The position numbers and the translations under genes are program-made. A DNA stretch of 64,000 nt, from positions 3,228,001 through 3,292,000 of the forward strand of contig NZ_CP109434.1 in the NCBI RefSeq assembly GCF_036227105.1, written 5' to 3'. The notes under the pieces are model-generated. The model was not told the DNA's origin. It saw only the letters and a program-made list of their open reading frames with translations, and did no database searches. Below are positions 1 to 8,672 of the stretch, in pieces (position 1 is the first letter of the stretch; each line of letters begins with the position of its first letter). Source of the DNA: Amycolatopsis sp. NBC_01488 (GTDB lineage: Bacteria; Actinomycetota; Actinomycetes; Mycobacteriales; Pseudonocardiaceae).

Positions 1-762
1 CTCAGACCGGCAGACGAGTCCGACGCACGGCGCGTCTTCGTCGTCCCCTCGTCCCTGTCCGGAAATGCTTTCGCTCGGGGTATGGGTCCGGGGATCCGTT
101 GGACAGGGCTAGGCGCTACGGATTCCCGGTCGTGCTGGTTGGTCGGGGCCAACCGAAAAGCGACGGTACGTAACGACGGCCGTGATCGGAAATTATTCGG
201 GGCGTGACCTACGTCACAGTAACAGCACGCAACCTCCGTCGATACGGCTGTTTGTGCAGGTCAGCGGGCCGTTATCTGCCCGTTTCCTTGCCGAGATAAA
301 ACACGGATCGTGAGGCTTGCATCACGTGTTTTGCGCAGCGAATGGACCATTCGCGTCGCCTCGCCGGCGATTGAAGCGCGCATCTTATGACTGACCGCGG
401 GAGTGCGCCAGACTTGACAACTCTGCCCCGTGTGCCCCTTGAGTCACAGCAGTCCCACCTCTTCGGAGGGTTTGAAGTCATCCCCGGAGCGGCTCCGGCC
501 GGCGCCGGTCCCCAGGTGGGCTGACGCACCGCGACGGACCAGGTGAAACACGTCACCGGATGGCGTTGCGGCAGGGCGCGATCAGCTTCTCGCGAACACC
601 CGGATCCGGTGACGCGCCACGCCGGGCGCGCTCAAGGACGTCGCCGAGCGGTCGACGGCCGTACTCGAACGGCAGCCCGCGTATAGAGAGGACGAACTCG
701 TCCCCAGACGGACGGCCCGCCTGATCACGCGTGTCGGCCCTTCGGACACGGCCGCGGGGCGG
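1..762. other. Non-coding leader region, no gene seen
   Basis: I find no convincing gene on either strand in these 762 bases. On the minus strand it reads away from moaD toward the left edge and looks like a long promoter plus 5' leader for a gene beyond position 1. It holds a CRP-like palindrome at 203-218 and AT-richer patches (for example around 191-198 and 294-301) that are rare elsewhere in the window. In mycobacteria the gene downstream of moaD2 is rpfA, which has a long leader; that identity here is inference. A weak hairpin near 731-747 could end the moaD transcript. Confidence 0.6.
203..218. promoter_or_regulatory. CRP/Cmr-like palindrome
   Basis: The sequence GTGACctacGTCAC at 204-217 is a perfect inverted repeat, and with its flanks it fits the TGTGA-N6-TCACA operator of CRP-family proteins at most positions. 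It lies in the non-coding leader and is placed to act on a minus-strand gene left of the window. In M. tuberculosis the CRP homologue Rv3676 is known to control rpfA, the gene expected at this place by synteny. The site is visible; the regulator and target are inference. Confidence 0.45.
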
Positions 763-1023
763 TCAGCCGCCGGCGAAGGGCGGGAGGACGTCCAGCTCGG
801 CGCCGTCCCGGAGGGGGCGGGTGAGGTCCCGCACCGCGATGCCGTCGAGCAGGTAGCTGGCCGCGTCCAGGACGCGCGGCAGCGCGGCCGGGTGGAGCTC
901 GCGCAGCTCGGCCACGGCGTCGCCGACCGACGCGCCGGACGGCAGCTGCACCTTCTCCTCTTCCGCGCCCGCCGCCGCGCGCGCCGAGGCGAAGTACCGC
1001 ACCACGATGGTCCAGGTGGTCAT
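763..1023 (-). CDS. moaD: MoaD/ThiS-family molybdopterin synthase small subunit
   Basis: 86-residue beta-grasp sulfur carrier. The protein ends in Gly-Gly (PPFAGG), the tail that is adenylated and thiocarboxylated so that MoaD can give sulfur to precursor Z in molybdopterin synthesis. Length is normal for MoaD. The ATG at 1023 lies one base after the moaA stop (TGAGATG), so the two genes are translationally coupled in one minus-strand operon. It corresponds by position and type to mycobacterial moaD2. The large subunit MoaE is not in the window. Cytoplasmic. Confidence 0.88.
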   Translation of the reverse strand: MTTWTIVVRYFASARAAAGAEEEKVQLPSGASVGDAVAELRELHPAALPRVLDAASYLLDGIAVRDLTRPLRDGAELDVLPPFAGG

Positions 1024-1024
1024 C

Positions 1025-2089
1025 TCAGCCGCCGATCGCGCTCATCGGCCGGATCGGCTGCGCGAACCCGGCGTCGTTGATCTCGTGTCCCGCGAGCTTG
1101 GCCCACATCGTCGCGCGCCAGGCGTCGGCAATCTCTTCATCGCGCGCGCCCGCGCGCGCGAGAGAGCGCAGGTCCGTCTCGTCGTTGCTGAAGAGGCAGG
1201 AGCGCACCGCGCCGTCGGCGGTCAGCCGCGTCCGCTCGCAGGCGGCGCAGAACGGCCGGGTCACCGACGCGATCACGCCGACGTCGCCGGGGCCGCCGTC
1301 GACCAGCCAGCGCTCGGCCGGCGCGCCGCCCCGCGCCACCGGGAACGGCGAGAGGGTGAACGAGGCGCCCAGCATCTCGAGGATCTCGGCCGCGGTGATC
1401 ATCTCGCCGCGGTTCCAGCCGTGCTGGGCGTCCAGCGGCATCTGCTCGATGAACCGCAGGTGGTAGCCCTCGGCGAGGCAGAACTGCAGCAGCGGCACGG
1501 CTTCGGCCTCGTTGAGCCCGCGGATCAGCACGGCGTTGACCTTCACCGGCGTCATCCCGGCGTCCCGGGCCGCGGCCAGCCCGGCCACGACGTGCGAGAG
1601 CCGGTCGCGGCGGGTGATCTTGACGAACGTGCCGGGGTCGACGGTGTCGAGCGAGACGTTGATCCGGTTCAGCCCCGCCGCCGCGAGCCCGGCCGCACGC
1701 TTGGCGAGGCCGATGCCGTTGGTGGTCATCGACAGCCGGGGCCGCGGCTCCAGGGCCGTGATCCGCGCCACGATGTCCTCGAGGCCGGCCCGCAGCAGCG
1801 GCTCGCCGCCGGTGAGCCGGATGTCGGTGACGCCGAGCCGCTCGACGGCGATCCGCACGAGCCGGACCAGTTCGTCGTCGGTCAGCACCTGCTCGCCCGG
1901 CATCCAGTCGAGGCCCTCGGCGGGCATGCAGTAGGTGCAGCGCAGGTTGCACCGATCCGTCAGGGAAACCCGGAGATCGGTGGCCACCCGGCCGAAGGTG
2001 TCGATGAGCCGGGGGTTCTCGGGTCTGGGCACGCGAGAGGAACCTCGTGTGCCGGGGACGCGAGGAAACCCGAGATCCACTGCCGTCAT
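1025..2089 (-). CDS. moaA: GTP 3',8-cyclase MoaA (radical SAM), MoaA2-like
   Basis: 354 residues; catalyses the first step of molybdenum cofactor synthesis from GTP. The radical SAM motif CNLRCTYC sits at about residues 47-54, the GGEPLL loop follows, and the C-terminal second cluster is marked by FCAACERTRL and a later Cys (SCLF). The protein ends in Gly-Gly (MSAIGG) as active MoaA does. It resembles remembered M. tuberculosis MoaA2 along its whole length, including LVDTFGR-like residues just before the radical SAM core. The first about 25 residues are low-complexity and are encoded by a nested palindrome (2018-2074), so the start could lie further in. Operon with moaD. Confidence 0.93.
   Translation of the reverse strand: MTAVDLGFPRVPGTRGSSRVPRPENPRLIDTFGRVATDLRVSLTDRCNLRCTYCMPAEGLDWMPGEQVLTDDELVRLVRIAVERLGVTDIRLTGGEPLLRAGLEDIVARITALEPRPRLSMTTNGIGLAKRAAGLAAAGLNRINVSLDTVDPGTFVKITRRDRLSHVVAGLAAARDAGMTPVKVNAVLIRGLNEAEAVPLLQFCLAEGYHLRFIEQMPLDAQHGWNRGEMITAAEILEMLGASFTLSPFPVARGGAPAERWLVDGGPGDVGVIASVTRPFCAACERTRLTADGAVRSCLFSNDETDLRSLARAGARDEEIADAWRATMWAKLAGHEINDAGFAQPIRPMSAIGG
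2018..2074. repeat. Nested palindrome inside the moaA N-terminal coding region
   Basis: Inner arms GGCACGCGAG (2028-2037) and CTCGTGTGCC (2044-2053) pair with one wobble or mismatch, and outer arms CTCGGGT (2018-2024) and ACCCGAG (2068-2074) pair perfectly. The element encodes the odd N-terminal residues of MoaA that precede the conserved start of the fold. It looks like a small palindromic insert that was accommodated in frame. Confidence 0.5.
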
Positions 2090-2203
2090 TGCGCACAGCC
2101 TAACTCTGGAACGCGCGAAGTGAGCTGATCGCTAGGATACTTTGCGGAGTGAGTGGCTCAGTGGCCGAGCGACCCGGTCGGCACACCGGGAGAAGGACGC
2201 GTG

Positions 2204-2692
2204 ATGTCGAGCACGACGGAAAACACTTACCCGGTCTCCGAAGCGGAACTCTTCCGCTTCGCGGAATTGGGCCGGGCGGGCAGCACGCTCACCGTCCTCC
2301 GGCACGCCAGGATCGCCGAGAAGATGGGCCTCTCCGGCACCGACCACAAGACGTTCGACCTGGTCATCCAGTCGGGCGGACCGTTGACCGCAGGCCGGAT
2401 CGCCGACCTGACGGGGCTGTCCACCGGCGCGGTGACCGGCGTCATCGACCGGCTGGAGAAGGTCGGGCTGGTGCGCCGCGTACGCGATCCCGAAGACCGC
2501 CGCAAGGTCCTCGTCGAGGTCGTGCCGGGGGCCGCGGAGCGCTTCGCGCCGCTCTTCCAGTCGGCCTTCGATGCCCTTCGTGAGACGCTGGCACAGTTCT
2601 CACCGGCCGAGCGAAAAGCCATCGAGCGTTATCAGAACGTCATGCTCGAACAGCTTCGCGCCGAGATCTCGCACAATTCACGCCCCGCGTAG
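2204..2692 (+). CDS. MarR-family transcriptional regulator
   Basis: About 162 residues from the ATG at 2204, chosen because GGGAGAAGG (2188-2196) stands 7 bases upstream; a longer frame exists upstream but has no ribosome-binding site. The winged helix-turn-helix is clear: the recognition helix region reads LTGLSTGAVTGVIDRLEK followed by the wing VRDPEDRRKVLVEV. This is the DPEDRR-type MarR pattern seen in regulators of detoxification and efflux. It is divergent from moaA and ends 33 bases before the molybdate operon, so either could be its target; the sequence does not decide. Ligand unknown. Confidence 0.85.
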   Translation: MSSTTENTYPVSEAELFRFAELGRAGSTLTVLRHARIAEKMGLSGTDHKTFDLVIQSGGPLTAGRIADLTGLSTGAVTGVIDRLEKVGLVRRVRDPEDRRKVLVEVVPGAAERFAPLFQSAFDALRETLAQFSPAERKAIERYQNVMLEQLRAEISHNSRPA

Positions 2693-2725
2693 CTTTTCCT
2701 CAACTGCGGAGATAATGTCTGCGCC

Positions 2726-3130
2726 ATGCCGCAATTTCGGTTGTCCGAGGCCGCGCGCCTGCTCGGCGTCAGCGACGACACCGTCCGGAGGTGGGTGCGC
2801 GCGGGGCAGCTGACCGCGACCGACGACGCCGCCGGCCGCAAGGTCGTCGACGGCGCCCAGCTGGCGGGGTTCGCCCGGGCACAGGCCTCCGGCCCCGAGG
2901 ACCCCTCCGCCGTCGGCCGCTCCGCCCGCAACAGGTTCGTCGGGCTGGTCACCGAGGTCGTCGCCGACAAGGTGATGGCGCAGGTGGAAATGCAGTGCGG
3001 GACCCACCGGGTGGTGTCCCTGATGAGTACGGAAGCCGTCCGCGAGCTGGGCCTGCGCCCCGGGGTGCTCGCGGTCGCGGTGGTCAAGGCGACCACTGTC
3101 GTGGTGGAAACACCGGAAGGAAGTCGATGA
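2726..3130 (+). CDS. HTH plus Mop/TOBE molybdate-binding protein
   Basis: 134 residues in two parts. Residues about 3-50 form a MerR/excisionase-type helix-turn-helix (SEAARLLGVSDDTVRRWV) and residues about 68-130 form one Mop/TOBE molybdate-binding domain (ARNRFVGLVTEVVADKVMAQVEM). Single Mop domains act as molybdate storage proteins or sensors; joined to a DNA-binding head this looks like a small molybdate-responsive regulator, a role filled by ModE in proteobacteria. Its stop overlaps the modA start (ATGA at 3127-3130), so it is the first gene of the mod operon and may control it. Function as regulator is inference. Confidence 0.85.
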   Translation: MPQFRLSEAARLLGVSDDTVRRWVRAGQLTATDDAAGRKVVDGAQLAGFARAQASGPEDPSAVGRSARNRFVGLVTEVVADKVMAQVEMQCGTHRVVSLMSTEAVRELGLRPGVLAVAVVKATTVVVETPEGSR

Positions 3131-3978
3131 AGAACCTCGCTTTTCGGGGGTCCGGGGCGAAGCCCCGGTTGTCACAGCTCGCTCTCGCCGTCGCGGCCGT
3201 CGCCCTGTTCGCGGGCGCGTGCAGCAGCTCGGACCAGCCCAGCACGCAGACGACCGGCGGGTCGTCGGTCACCGCGCCCGCGCCGAAGGGCACCGGTGAC
3301 ACCGGCGGCTCGCTGACCGTGTTCGCCGCTGCGTCCCTCACCGAGTCGTTCACCGCGCTCGGCAAGGAGTTCGAGGCCCAGCACCCGGGCGTCAGCGTGA
3401 AGTTCAGCTTCCAGGGCTCGTCCACCCTGGTCCAGCAGCTGACCAACGGCGCGAAGGCCGACGTCTTCGCTTCCGCAGACCAGGCCAACATGGACAAAGC
3501 GGTCCAGGGCGGCGTGATCGACGGGCAGCCGACGGTCTTCGCCACCAACAAGCTCGCCATCGCCGTCGCGCCCGGCAATCCCAAGGGCATCAAGTCCTTC
3601 GCGGACCTGAACAAGGCGGGCCTGACCGTGGTCACCTGCGCGCCGCAGGTGCCGTGCGGGTCGGCGACCAAGAAGGTCGAGACGGCGACCGGCGTCACGC
3701 TCAAGCCGAAGAGCGAAGAGAGCGACGTCAAGCAGGTCCTGAACAAGGTCGCCTCCGGGGACGCCGACGCGGGGCTGGTCTACGTCACCGACGCCACCTC
3801 GGCCGCGGGCAAGGTCGACAAGGTCGACTTCCCCGAGGCGAGCGGGGCGATCAACAGCTACCCGATCGCCGTGGTCAAGGGCGGGCAGAGCGCGCTGGCC
3901 AAGGAGTTCGACGACTTCGTCCTCGGCACCGAGGGCAAGACCGAGCTGACCAAGGTCGGGTTCGGCCCTGCGCAGTAA
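3127..3978 (+). CDS. modA: Molybdate ABC transporter substrate-binding lipoprotein ModA
   Basis: 283 residues. The ATG at 3127 overlaps the previous stop. A signal peptide of about 35 residues ends at a lipobox (FAGAC), so the protein is expected to be lipid-anchored outside the membrane. The mature part carries typical ModA sequence: [13 protein letters not shown] near the start, [28 protein letters not shown], and a late VYVTDA segment. It captures molybdate or tungstate and hands it to ModB. Residues 4-14 (the region [12 protein letters not shown]) are encoded by a palindromic repeat also present at 58715-58768. Confidence 0.93.
   Translation: MKNLAFRGSGAKPRLSQLALAVAAVALFAGACSSSDQPSTQTTGGSSVTAPAPKGTGDTGGSLTVFAAASLTESFTALGKEFEAQHPGVSVKFSFQGSSTLVQQLTNGAKADVFASADQANMDKAVQGGVIDGQPTVFATNKLAIAVAPGNPKGIKSFADLNKAGLTVVTCAPQVPCGSATKKVETATGVTLKPKSEESDVKQVLNKVASGDADAGLVYVTDATSAAGKVDKVDFPEASGAINSYPIAVVKGGQSALAKEFDDFVLGTEGKTELTKVGFGPAQ
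3137..3168. repeat. Dispersed palindromic element, copy 1 (in modA)
   Basis: The block starts TCGCTTTTCGGGGGTCCGG and continues into the perfect hairpin CCGGGGCGAAGCCCCGG. The same ends occur at 58715-58768, again inside the first codons of a gene. Here it lies in frame within the modA signal peptide. Confidence 0.6.
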
Positions 3979-4036
3979 GCGTCTCTCGAGCGGCCGGCCG
4001 GGATCCGTCCCGGCCGGCCGTTCGCGCGTCCCGTGG

Positions 4037-4804
4037 GTGCTCGCCATCCCCGCCACGCTGGCGCTCGCGCTCGTCGTCCTGCCGGTCGTCGGGCTGCTGG
4101 TGCGCTCGGACCTGACGCGGCTGCCGTCGCTGATCGTCTCGCCGTCGTCGTGGCACGCGCTGCGGCTGTCGCTGATCACGGCCGCGTTGTCCACTCTGGC
4201 GTGCGTGCTGCTCGGCGTGCCGCTGGCCGTCGTGCTCGCCCGCGCCCGGTTCCGGGGCGTCCGGCTGCTGCGCTCGGTCGTGCTGCTGCCGCTGGTGCTG
4301 CCGCCGGTCGTCGGCGGCCTCGCGCTGCTCTACCTGCTCGGCCGCAAGGGCTTCCTCGGCATCCTGATCACCACGCTGACCGGGGAGTCGGTGCCGTTCA
4401 CCACGACCGCGGTGGTGATCGCGCAGACGTTCGTCGCGATGCCGTTCCTCGTCGTCAGCCTCGAAGGCGCGCTGCGCGGGGCCGGCGACCGCTACGAGCA
4501 GGTCGCCGCGACGCTCGGCGCGCGCCCGTGGACCGTCTTCCGGCGCGTCACGCTGCCGCTGCTGCTGCCCTCGCTCGGCTCCGGCGTCGTGCTCAGCTTC
4601 GCCAGGGCGCTCGGCGAGTTCGGCGCGACGATCACCTTCGCCGGCAGCCTCGAAGACGTCACCCGCACCCTGCCGCTCGAGGTCTACACGCAGGCCGAAG
4701 TGGACATCGACAGCGCCGTCGCGCTGTCCCTGCTGCTCATCGTCGTCGCGGTCGCCGTGATCGCCGTCGCGCGGCCGCGCTCGTGGGAAGGCGGCCTGCG
4801 GTGA
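4037..4804 (+). CDS. modB: Molybdate ABC transporter permease ModB
   Basis: 255 residues with about five to six membrane segments. The cytoplasmic EAA-type loop that docks on ModC is visible as [20 protein letters not shown], and the segment [12 protein letters not shown] is a ModB signature. The frame is open from 3950, but the only GTG before the first membrane helix is at 4037 and it has no good ribosome-binding site, so the true start is uncertain and could be a rare codon upstream. It follows modA by 58 bases and overlaps modC. It forms the membrane channel of the molybdate importer. Confidence 0.9.
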   Translation: MLAIPATLALALVVLPVVGLLVRSDLTRLPSLIVSPSSWHALRLSLITAALSTLACVLLGVPLAVVLARARFRGVRLLRSVVLLPLVLPPVVGGLALLYLLGRKGFLGILITTLTGESVPFTTTAVVIAQTFVAMPFLVVSLEGALRGAGDRYEQVAATLGARPWTVFRRVTLPLLLPSLGSGVVLSFARALGEFGATITFAGSLEDVTRTLPLEVYTQAEVDIDSAVALSLLLIVVAVAVIAVARPRSWEGGLR

Positions 4805-5868
4805 GCCTGACCGCCCGGCTTGAGGCCGTCCGCGGCTCGTTCTCGCTGGACGTCGACCTCGACGTGCCCACCGGGTCGGTGCTCGCGCTGCTCGGCCCGA
4901 ACGGCTCGGGCAAGTCGACGGTGCTGGGCTGCCTGTCCGGGCTGATCACGCCGACGTCGGCGGAGATCACCGTGGCCGGGCGCGCCTTGGCCGCCGTGCC
5001 GCCGCACCGCCGGGGGATCGGCCTGCTCTCCCAGGACGCGCTGCTCTTCCCACACCTCTCCGCGGTCGACAACGTCGCGTTTTCGCCGCGCTCGACCGGC
5101 GCCGGCCGCCGTGCCGCGCGGGAGCGCGCCTTCTACTGGCTGGCCGAAGTGGACGCCATCGCGCTCGCCGACCGGCGGCCCGGGCAGCTGTCCGGCGGCC
5201 AGGCCCAGCGCGTCGCGATCGCCAGGGCGCTCGCCGCCGAGCCGGACCTGCTGCTGCTCGACGAGCCGTTCGCCGCGCTCGACGTCGACGCCGCGCCCGC
5301 GATCCGCGGCCTGCTGCGGCGCGTGCTCAAGACCGGGCCGACGACCGTGCTCGTCACGCACGACCCGCTGGACGCGCTCGCGCTCGCCGACCACGTCGCG
5401 GTCATGAACCGCGGCCGGATCGTCGAACGCGGCCCGACCCGCGAAGTGCTTTCCGCCCCGCGAACGGCGTTCACCGCACGGATCGCCGGGCTCAACCTCG
5501 TCGCGGGCACCGCGGTCTCCGGCGGCCTGCGGACGGCGTCCGGCGAGGTCGTGAGCGGGATCCCCGCGGCCGACGTGGTGCTGGACGAGCCCGCGGTGGC
5601 GGTGTTCCCGCCGAACGCCGTCGCCGTCTACCCGCACGACGGCGAGCACCGCGGCAGCCCGCGCAACACCGCCGACGCCGTCGTCGCGGCCCTGGAACCG
5701 CACGGCCCGGTGATCCGCGTCCGGGCCGAGGGCGACGGCTGGTCGCACGGCCTGACCGCCGACCTCACCCCGGCCGCCGTGGCCGAGCTGGCGCTGGAGC
5801 CCGGCTCGGCGGTGACGCTGTCGGTGAAGGCCGCGACCGTGGTGGTGCACCCGGCCGCGGCCTCCTGA
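4801..5868 (+). CDS. modC: Molybdate ABC transporter ATP-binding protein ModC
   Basis: 355 residues from the GTG at 4801, which overlaps the modB stop (GTGA). Walker A is GPNGSGKST, the Q-loop lies in [10 protein letters not shown], the ABC signature is LSGGQAQR and Walker B is [12 protein letters not shown] with the switch His in VTHD. Residues about 285-355 form a C-terminal TOBE domain ([10 protein letters not shown] and [10 protein letters not shown]), as in ModC and related importers, where it binds oxyanion and can dampen transport. Last gene of the mod operon; the next gene is convergent 8 bases away. Confidence 0.92.
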   Translation: MSLTARLEAVRGSFSLDVDLDVPTGSVLALLGPNGSGKSTVLGCLSGLITPTSAEITVAGRALAAVPPHRRGIGLLSQDALLFPHLSAVDNVAFSPRSTGAGRRAARERAFYWLAEVDAIALADRRPGQLSGGQAQRVAIARALAAEPDLLLLDEPFAALDVDAAPAIRGLLRRVLKTGPTTVLVTHDPLDALALADHVAVMNRGRIVERGPTREVLSAPRTAFTARIAGLNLVAGTAVSGGLRTASGEVVSGIPAADVVLDEPAVAVFPPNAVAVYPHDGEHRGSPRNTADAVVAALEPHGPVIRVRAEGDGWSHGLTADLTPAAVAELALEPGSAVTLSVKAATVVVHPAAAS

Positions 5869-5875
5869 GACCCGG

Positions 5876-7648
5876 TCAGCCGTCGTGGTGGTGGCCGCCG
5901 CCCGGGTGGACGTGGAACTTCGCCACCTCCGGCGGGTGCACGACGAACGGCCGCATCATGCCTTCGTCCTCGTGGTCGAGGATGTGGCAGTGGAACATGA
6001 ACTCGCCGGTGCCCCCGCCGAACTGCCCGGCGACGCTCACCCACTGGCCGGGGTTCACGATGATCGTGTCCTTCCAGCCCTCTTCGTACTTCTCCAGCGG
6101 GACGTCGGTGAACCCGCTGATCGGCGCGGTCGTCCGCTCTGACGCCTGGTCGAACGTCGTGGTGAAGCCCCGCCGGAAGAGCGCCTGGAACTCCGTCAGG
6201 TGGATGTGGATCGGGTGCGCCGGGCCGCCGTTCGCGACGTGCACGAGGTTCCACACCGCCCAGCGATCGTGGTCGATGAAGATCCCGGTGGTGTCGTCGA
6301 AGAGGCGCCCGGTCATCCGGAACGTCTTGAGCCCGCCCGCCGGATCCTGCAGCTGGACGATCCCCGCGCCGCCCGGGTCGGCGTCGACCTGCTCGAGGTC
6401 CCACATCTCCGGGTGCCCCTCGGCGTTGAGCAGCAGCGCGATCCAGACGTGGTCGTGGTCCTCCGGCAGCGTCGAGCCGTGCTGCAGCCGGACGTAGGAC
6501 GACGAGACCTTCTCCGGCAGCGTGAAGTTGTCGTGCTTCGCGCGGCCGTCGACGCGGAACTCCATGACGTCCGGCTCGATCCCGCCGAGCCGCGGGTCGG
6601 CGTTGCGCAGCTTGAGCTTCTGGCCCGTGAAGCGGCTGAAGTCGATCAGGACGTCGAAGCGTTCGGCCGGGGCGACGGTCAGGCCGTTCGCCGGGAGCGC
6701 CGCCGGTGCGGGCAGCAGGCCGCCGTCGGTGCCGATCAGGCGGACGGCGTCGTTCACCGGGTTGTCGTTCTCGTCGACCAGGTTCAGGGTGAAGAACCGC
6801 GAGTTGGCCGCGTTGAGCAGCCGGCAGCGGTACCACTTCGCGTCGACGTCCAAGTGCGGCCAGATCACGCCGTTGACCAGGGTGAAGGGCCCGGAGAACG
6901 GGATCATCGGGCCGTTCGGCACGTACGGGAACTTGTACAGCAGCTGGCCGGTGAGCGTGCCGGTCGCCGGGTCGGTGTCCAGGTTGCGGTCGGTGAGGAT
7001 CAGCGGGATCTCGCGGTCGCCGCGCGGCAGCTCGAGCGCGTCCTCCTCGTCGTCGCGGATCAGGTACATCCCGGCCAGGCCCCGGTGGACGGTGAAGCGC
7101 GTGATCGCCATGGCGTGGTCGTGGTACCACAGCGGCATCGCCTGCTGGCGGTTCTGGTACTCGGCCAGCTGCGACGTGCCCGTCAGGCCGGCGTTGTGCG
7201 CCCAGCCGTCGTTGCCCGCGTTGGTGCGCGCGCCGTGGAGGTGCACGACCGTCCACGCCGGCAGGTCGGCGACGCCGTCGACGATCGAGTAGCCGGGCCG
7301 GTCCAGTTCGCGCCCGGGACGGCTGGTCGGCGCGTCCGTCACCGGACCGTGAACGGCGACCAGCGGGAACTCGCCGTCGATTTCGTTCGACCACGAAATC
7401 CGCAGCTGCTTGCCGCTGCGCACTTCGATCGTCGGACCCGGGAAATGACCCGCGTACGTCCACAGCGTGGTTTCGGGCAATTGCGAGTGCAGTCGCTGCC
7501 GCTTGGTCACCATCGGAATGGTGATCGTTTCCCGGCTTCGGGGCCGGAGTACCGGCGGAATCGGCAGTGGGTCGAGGAACTTGGTGAGCCCCCAGTTCGG
7601 CCCGGTGGCGGGCGCGGCCGTCGCCGGACGCTCGATGATTTCGGTCAT
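5876..7648 (-). CDS. Multicopper oxidase (CotA/phenoxazinone synthase/bilirubin oxidase type)
   Basis: 590 residues from the ATG at 7648, preceded by GGGGGAG at a good distance; the open frame continues upstream but without support. All four copper motifs are present: HLHG, WYHDH, HPIHIH and HCHILDHEDEGMM. The Met after the last motif is the axial T1 copper ligand. There is no signal peptide, so it should be cytoplasmic, like CotA laccase or Streptomyces phenoxazinone synthase, not like exported CueO. The tail is His-rich (HVHPGGGHHHDG) and may bind metal. It oxidises phenolic or amino-phenolic substrates or bilirubin-like compounds with O2. Substrate unknown. Confidence 0.9.
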   Translation of the reverse strand: MTEIIERPATAAPATGPNWGLTKFLDPLPIPPVLRPRSRETITIPMVTKRQRLHSQLPETTLWTYAGHFPGPTIEVRSGKQLRISWSNEIDGEFPLVAVHGPVTDAPTSRPGRELDRPGYSIVDGVADLPAWTVVHLHGARTNAGNDGWAHNAGLTGTSQLAEYQNRQQAMPLWYHDHAMAITRFTVHRGLAGMYLIRDDEEDALELPRGDREIPLILTDRNLDTDPATGTLTGQLLYKFPYVPNGPMIPFSGPFTLVNGVIWPHLDVDAKWYRCRLLNAANSRFFTLNLVDENDNPVNDAVRLIGTDGGLLPAPAALPANGLTVAPAERFDVLIDFSRFTGQKLKLRNADPRLGGIEPDVMEFRVDGRAKHDNFTLPEKVSSSYVRLQHGSTLPEDHDHVWIALLLNAEGHPEMWDLEQVDADPGGAGIVQLQDPAGGLKTFRMTGRLFDDTTGIFIDHDRWAVWNLVHVANGGPAHPIHIHLTEFQALFRRGFTTTFDQASERTTAPISGFTDVPLEKYEEGWKDTIIVNPGQWVSVAGQFGGGTGEFMFHCHILDHEDEGMMRPFVVHPPEVAKFHVHPGGGHHHDG

Positions 7649-7840
7649 GCGATTCTCCCCCTTCAGGTTCGGGGGCAGGAAGAATTGCGCCACGGCGCGC
7701 ACGCCGGTGACGTGGAAAGTTATTCCCCCGAACCCCCTCGGTGGCCGGGAACGCGACTCCCCTCGCGATACCGGCAATTCCCACTGTAGCCGTTTTCGCC
7801 GAGGACCGCAGGTGTCTCGCGCGCGTGATAGGTTCCGCGC

Positions 7841-8635
7841 ATGAACGAACGCCGGTGGACGTATCTCTCCGACATGGACGGCGTCCTGGTCAAGGAGGAG
7901 CACCTCGTCCCCGGGGCCGACGAGTTCCTCGCCGAGCTGAAGGCGAACGGCATCGACTTCCTGGTGCTGACGAACAACTCGATCTACACCCCGCGCGACC
8001 TGCGGGCCCGGCTGGAGCGCACCGGGCTCGACATCCCGGAGGAGTCGATCTGGACCTCGGCGCTGGCGACCGCGAAGTTCCTCTCGTCGCAGCGGCCGAA
8101 CGGCTCGGCGTACGTCATCGGCGAAGCGGGTCTCACCACGGCGCTGCACGAGGTCGGCTACGTGCTGACCGAGCGCGACCCGGACTACGTCGTCCTCGGC
8201 GAGACCCGCACGTACAGCTTCAGCGCGATCACGCGCGCGATCCGGCTGATCGAGGGCGGCGCGAAGTTCATCGCGACCAACCCGGACGCGACCGGCCCGA
8301 GCGTCGAAGGCTCGATGCCCGCGACCGGGTCCGTCGCGGCGCTGATCGAGAAGGCCACCGGGCGCTCGCCGTACTACGTCGGCAAGCCGAACCCGCTGAT
8401 GATGCGCTCGGCGCTGCGCCGACTGGGCGCGCATTCGGAGTCGACGCTGATGATCGGCGACCGGATGGACACCGACGTGCATTCGGGCATCGAGGCCGGG
8501 CTGCAGACCATCCTGGTGCTCACCGGCATCTCCACCCGGGAGTCGGCCGAACGCTATCCCTACCGGCCCACCCTGGTGATCGATTCGATCGCCGACCTGA
8601 TCGGGCGAACCACGGACCCGTTCGGCGAAGGCTGA
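7841..8635 (+). CDS. HAD-IIA (NagD-like) phosphatase
   Basis: 264 residues. Motif I is SDMDGVLV (nucleophile Asp11, acid Asp13), motif II is the LTNNS segment near residue 46, and motif IV is IGDRMDTDV. The long cap between motifs II and III and the signature KPNPLMM place it with NagD/4-nitrophenylphosphatase proteins (HAD class IIA), which dephosphorylate small sugar or nucleotide phosphates. Cytoplasmic. It is divergent from the multicopper oxidase and is followed 37 bases later by a phosphoesterase gene; a shared role is possible but not shown. Confidence 0.87.
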   Translation: MNERRWTYLSDMDGVLVKEEHLVPGADEFLAELKANGIDFLVLTNNSIYTPRDLRARLERTGLDIPEESIWTSALATAKFLSSQRPNGSAYVIGEAGLTTALHEVGYVLTERDPDYVVLGETRTYSFSAITRAIRLIEGGAKFIATNPDATGPSVEGSMPATGSVAALIEKATGRSPYYVGKPNPLMMRSALRRLGAHSESTLMIGDRMDTDVHSGIEAGLQTILVLTGISTRESAERYPYRPTLVIDSIADLIGRTTDPFGEG

Positions 8636-8672
8636 CGGTGGGCCGGGGCGCGGGAGGGCTTATCGTCACCGG

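Noticed and set aside
1..130. c-di-AMP (ydaO) riboswitch
   Set aside because: Expected by synteny, and loosely suggested near the left edge, but the conserved blocks are not recognisable within the window.
4033..4800. ModC as part of a 611-residue fusion with upstream frame
   Set aside because: The upstream part is a shadow of modB; the GTG at 4801 overlaps the modB stop and matches the ModC start.
6200..7789. Plus-strand open frame across the multicopper oxidase
   Set aside because: It is a shadow of the minus-strand oxidase, whose four copper motifs are intact.
7649..8482. N-terminal extension of the multicopper oxidase by about 280 residues
   Set aside because: The extension is antisense to the HAD gene and the ATG at 7648 has a strong ribosome-binding site.
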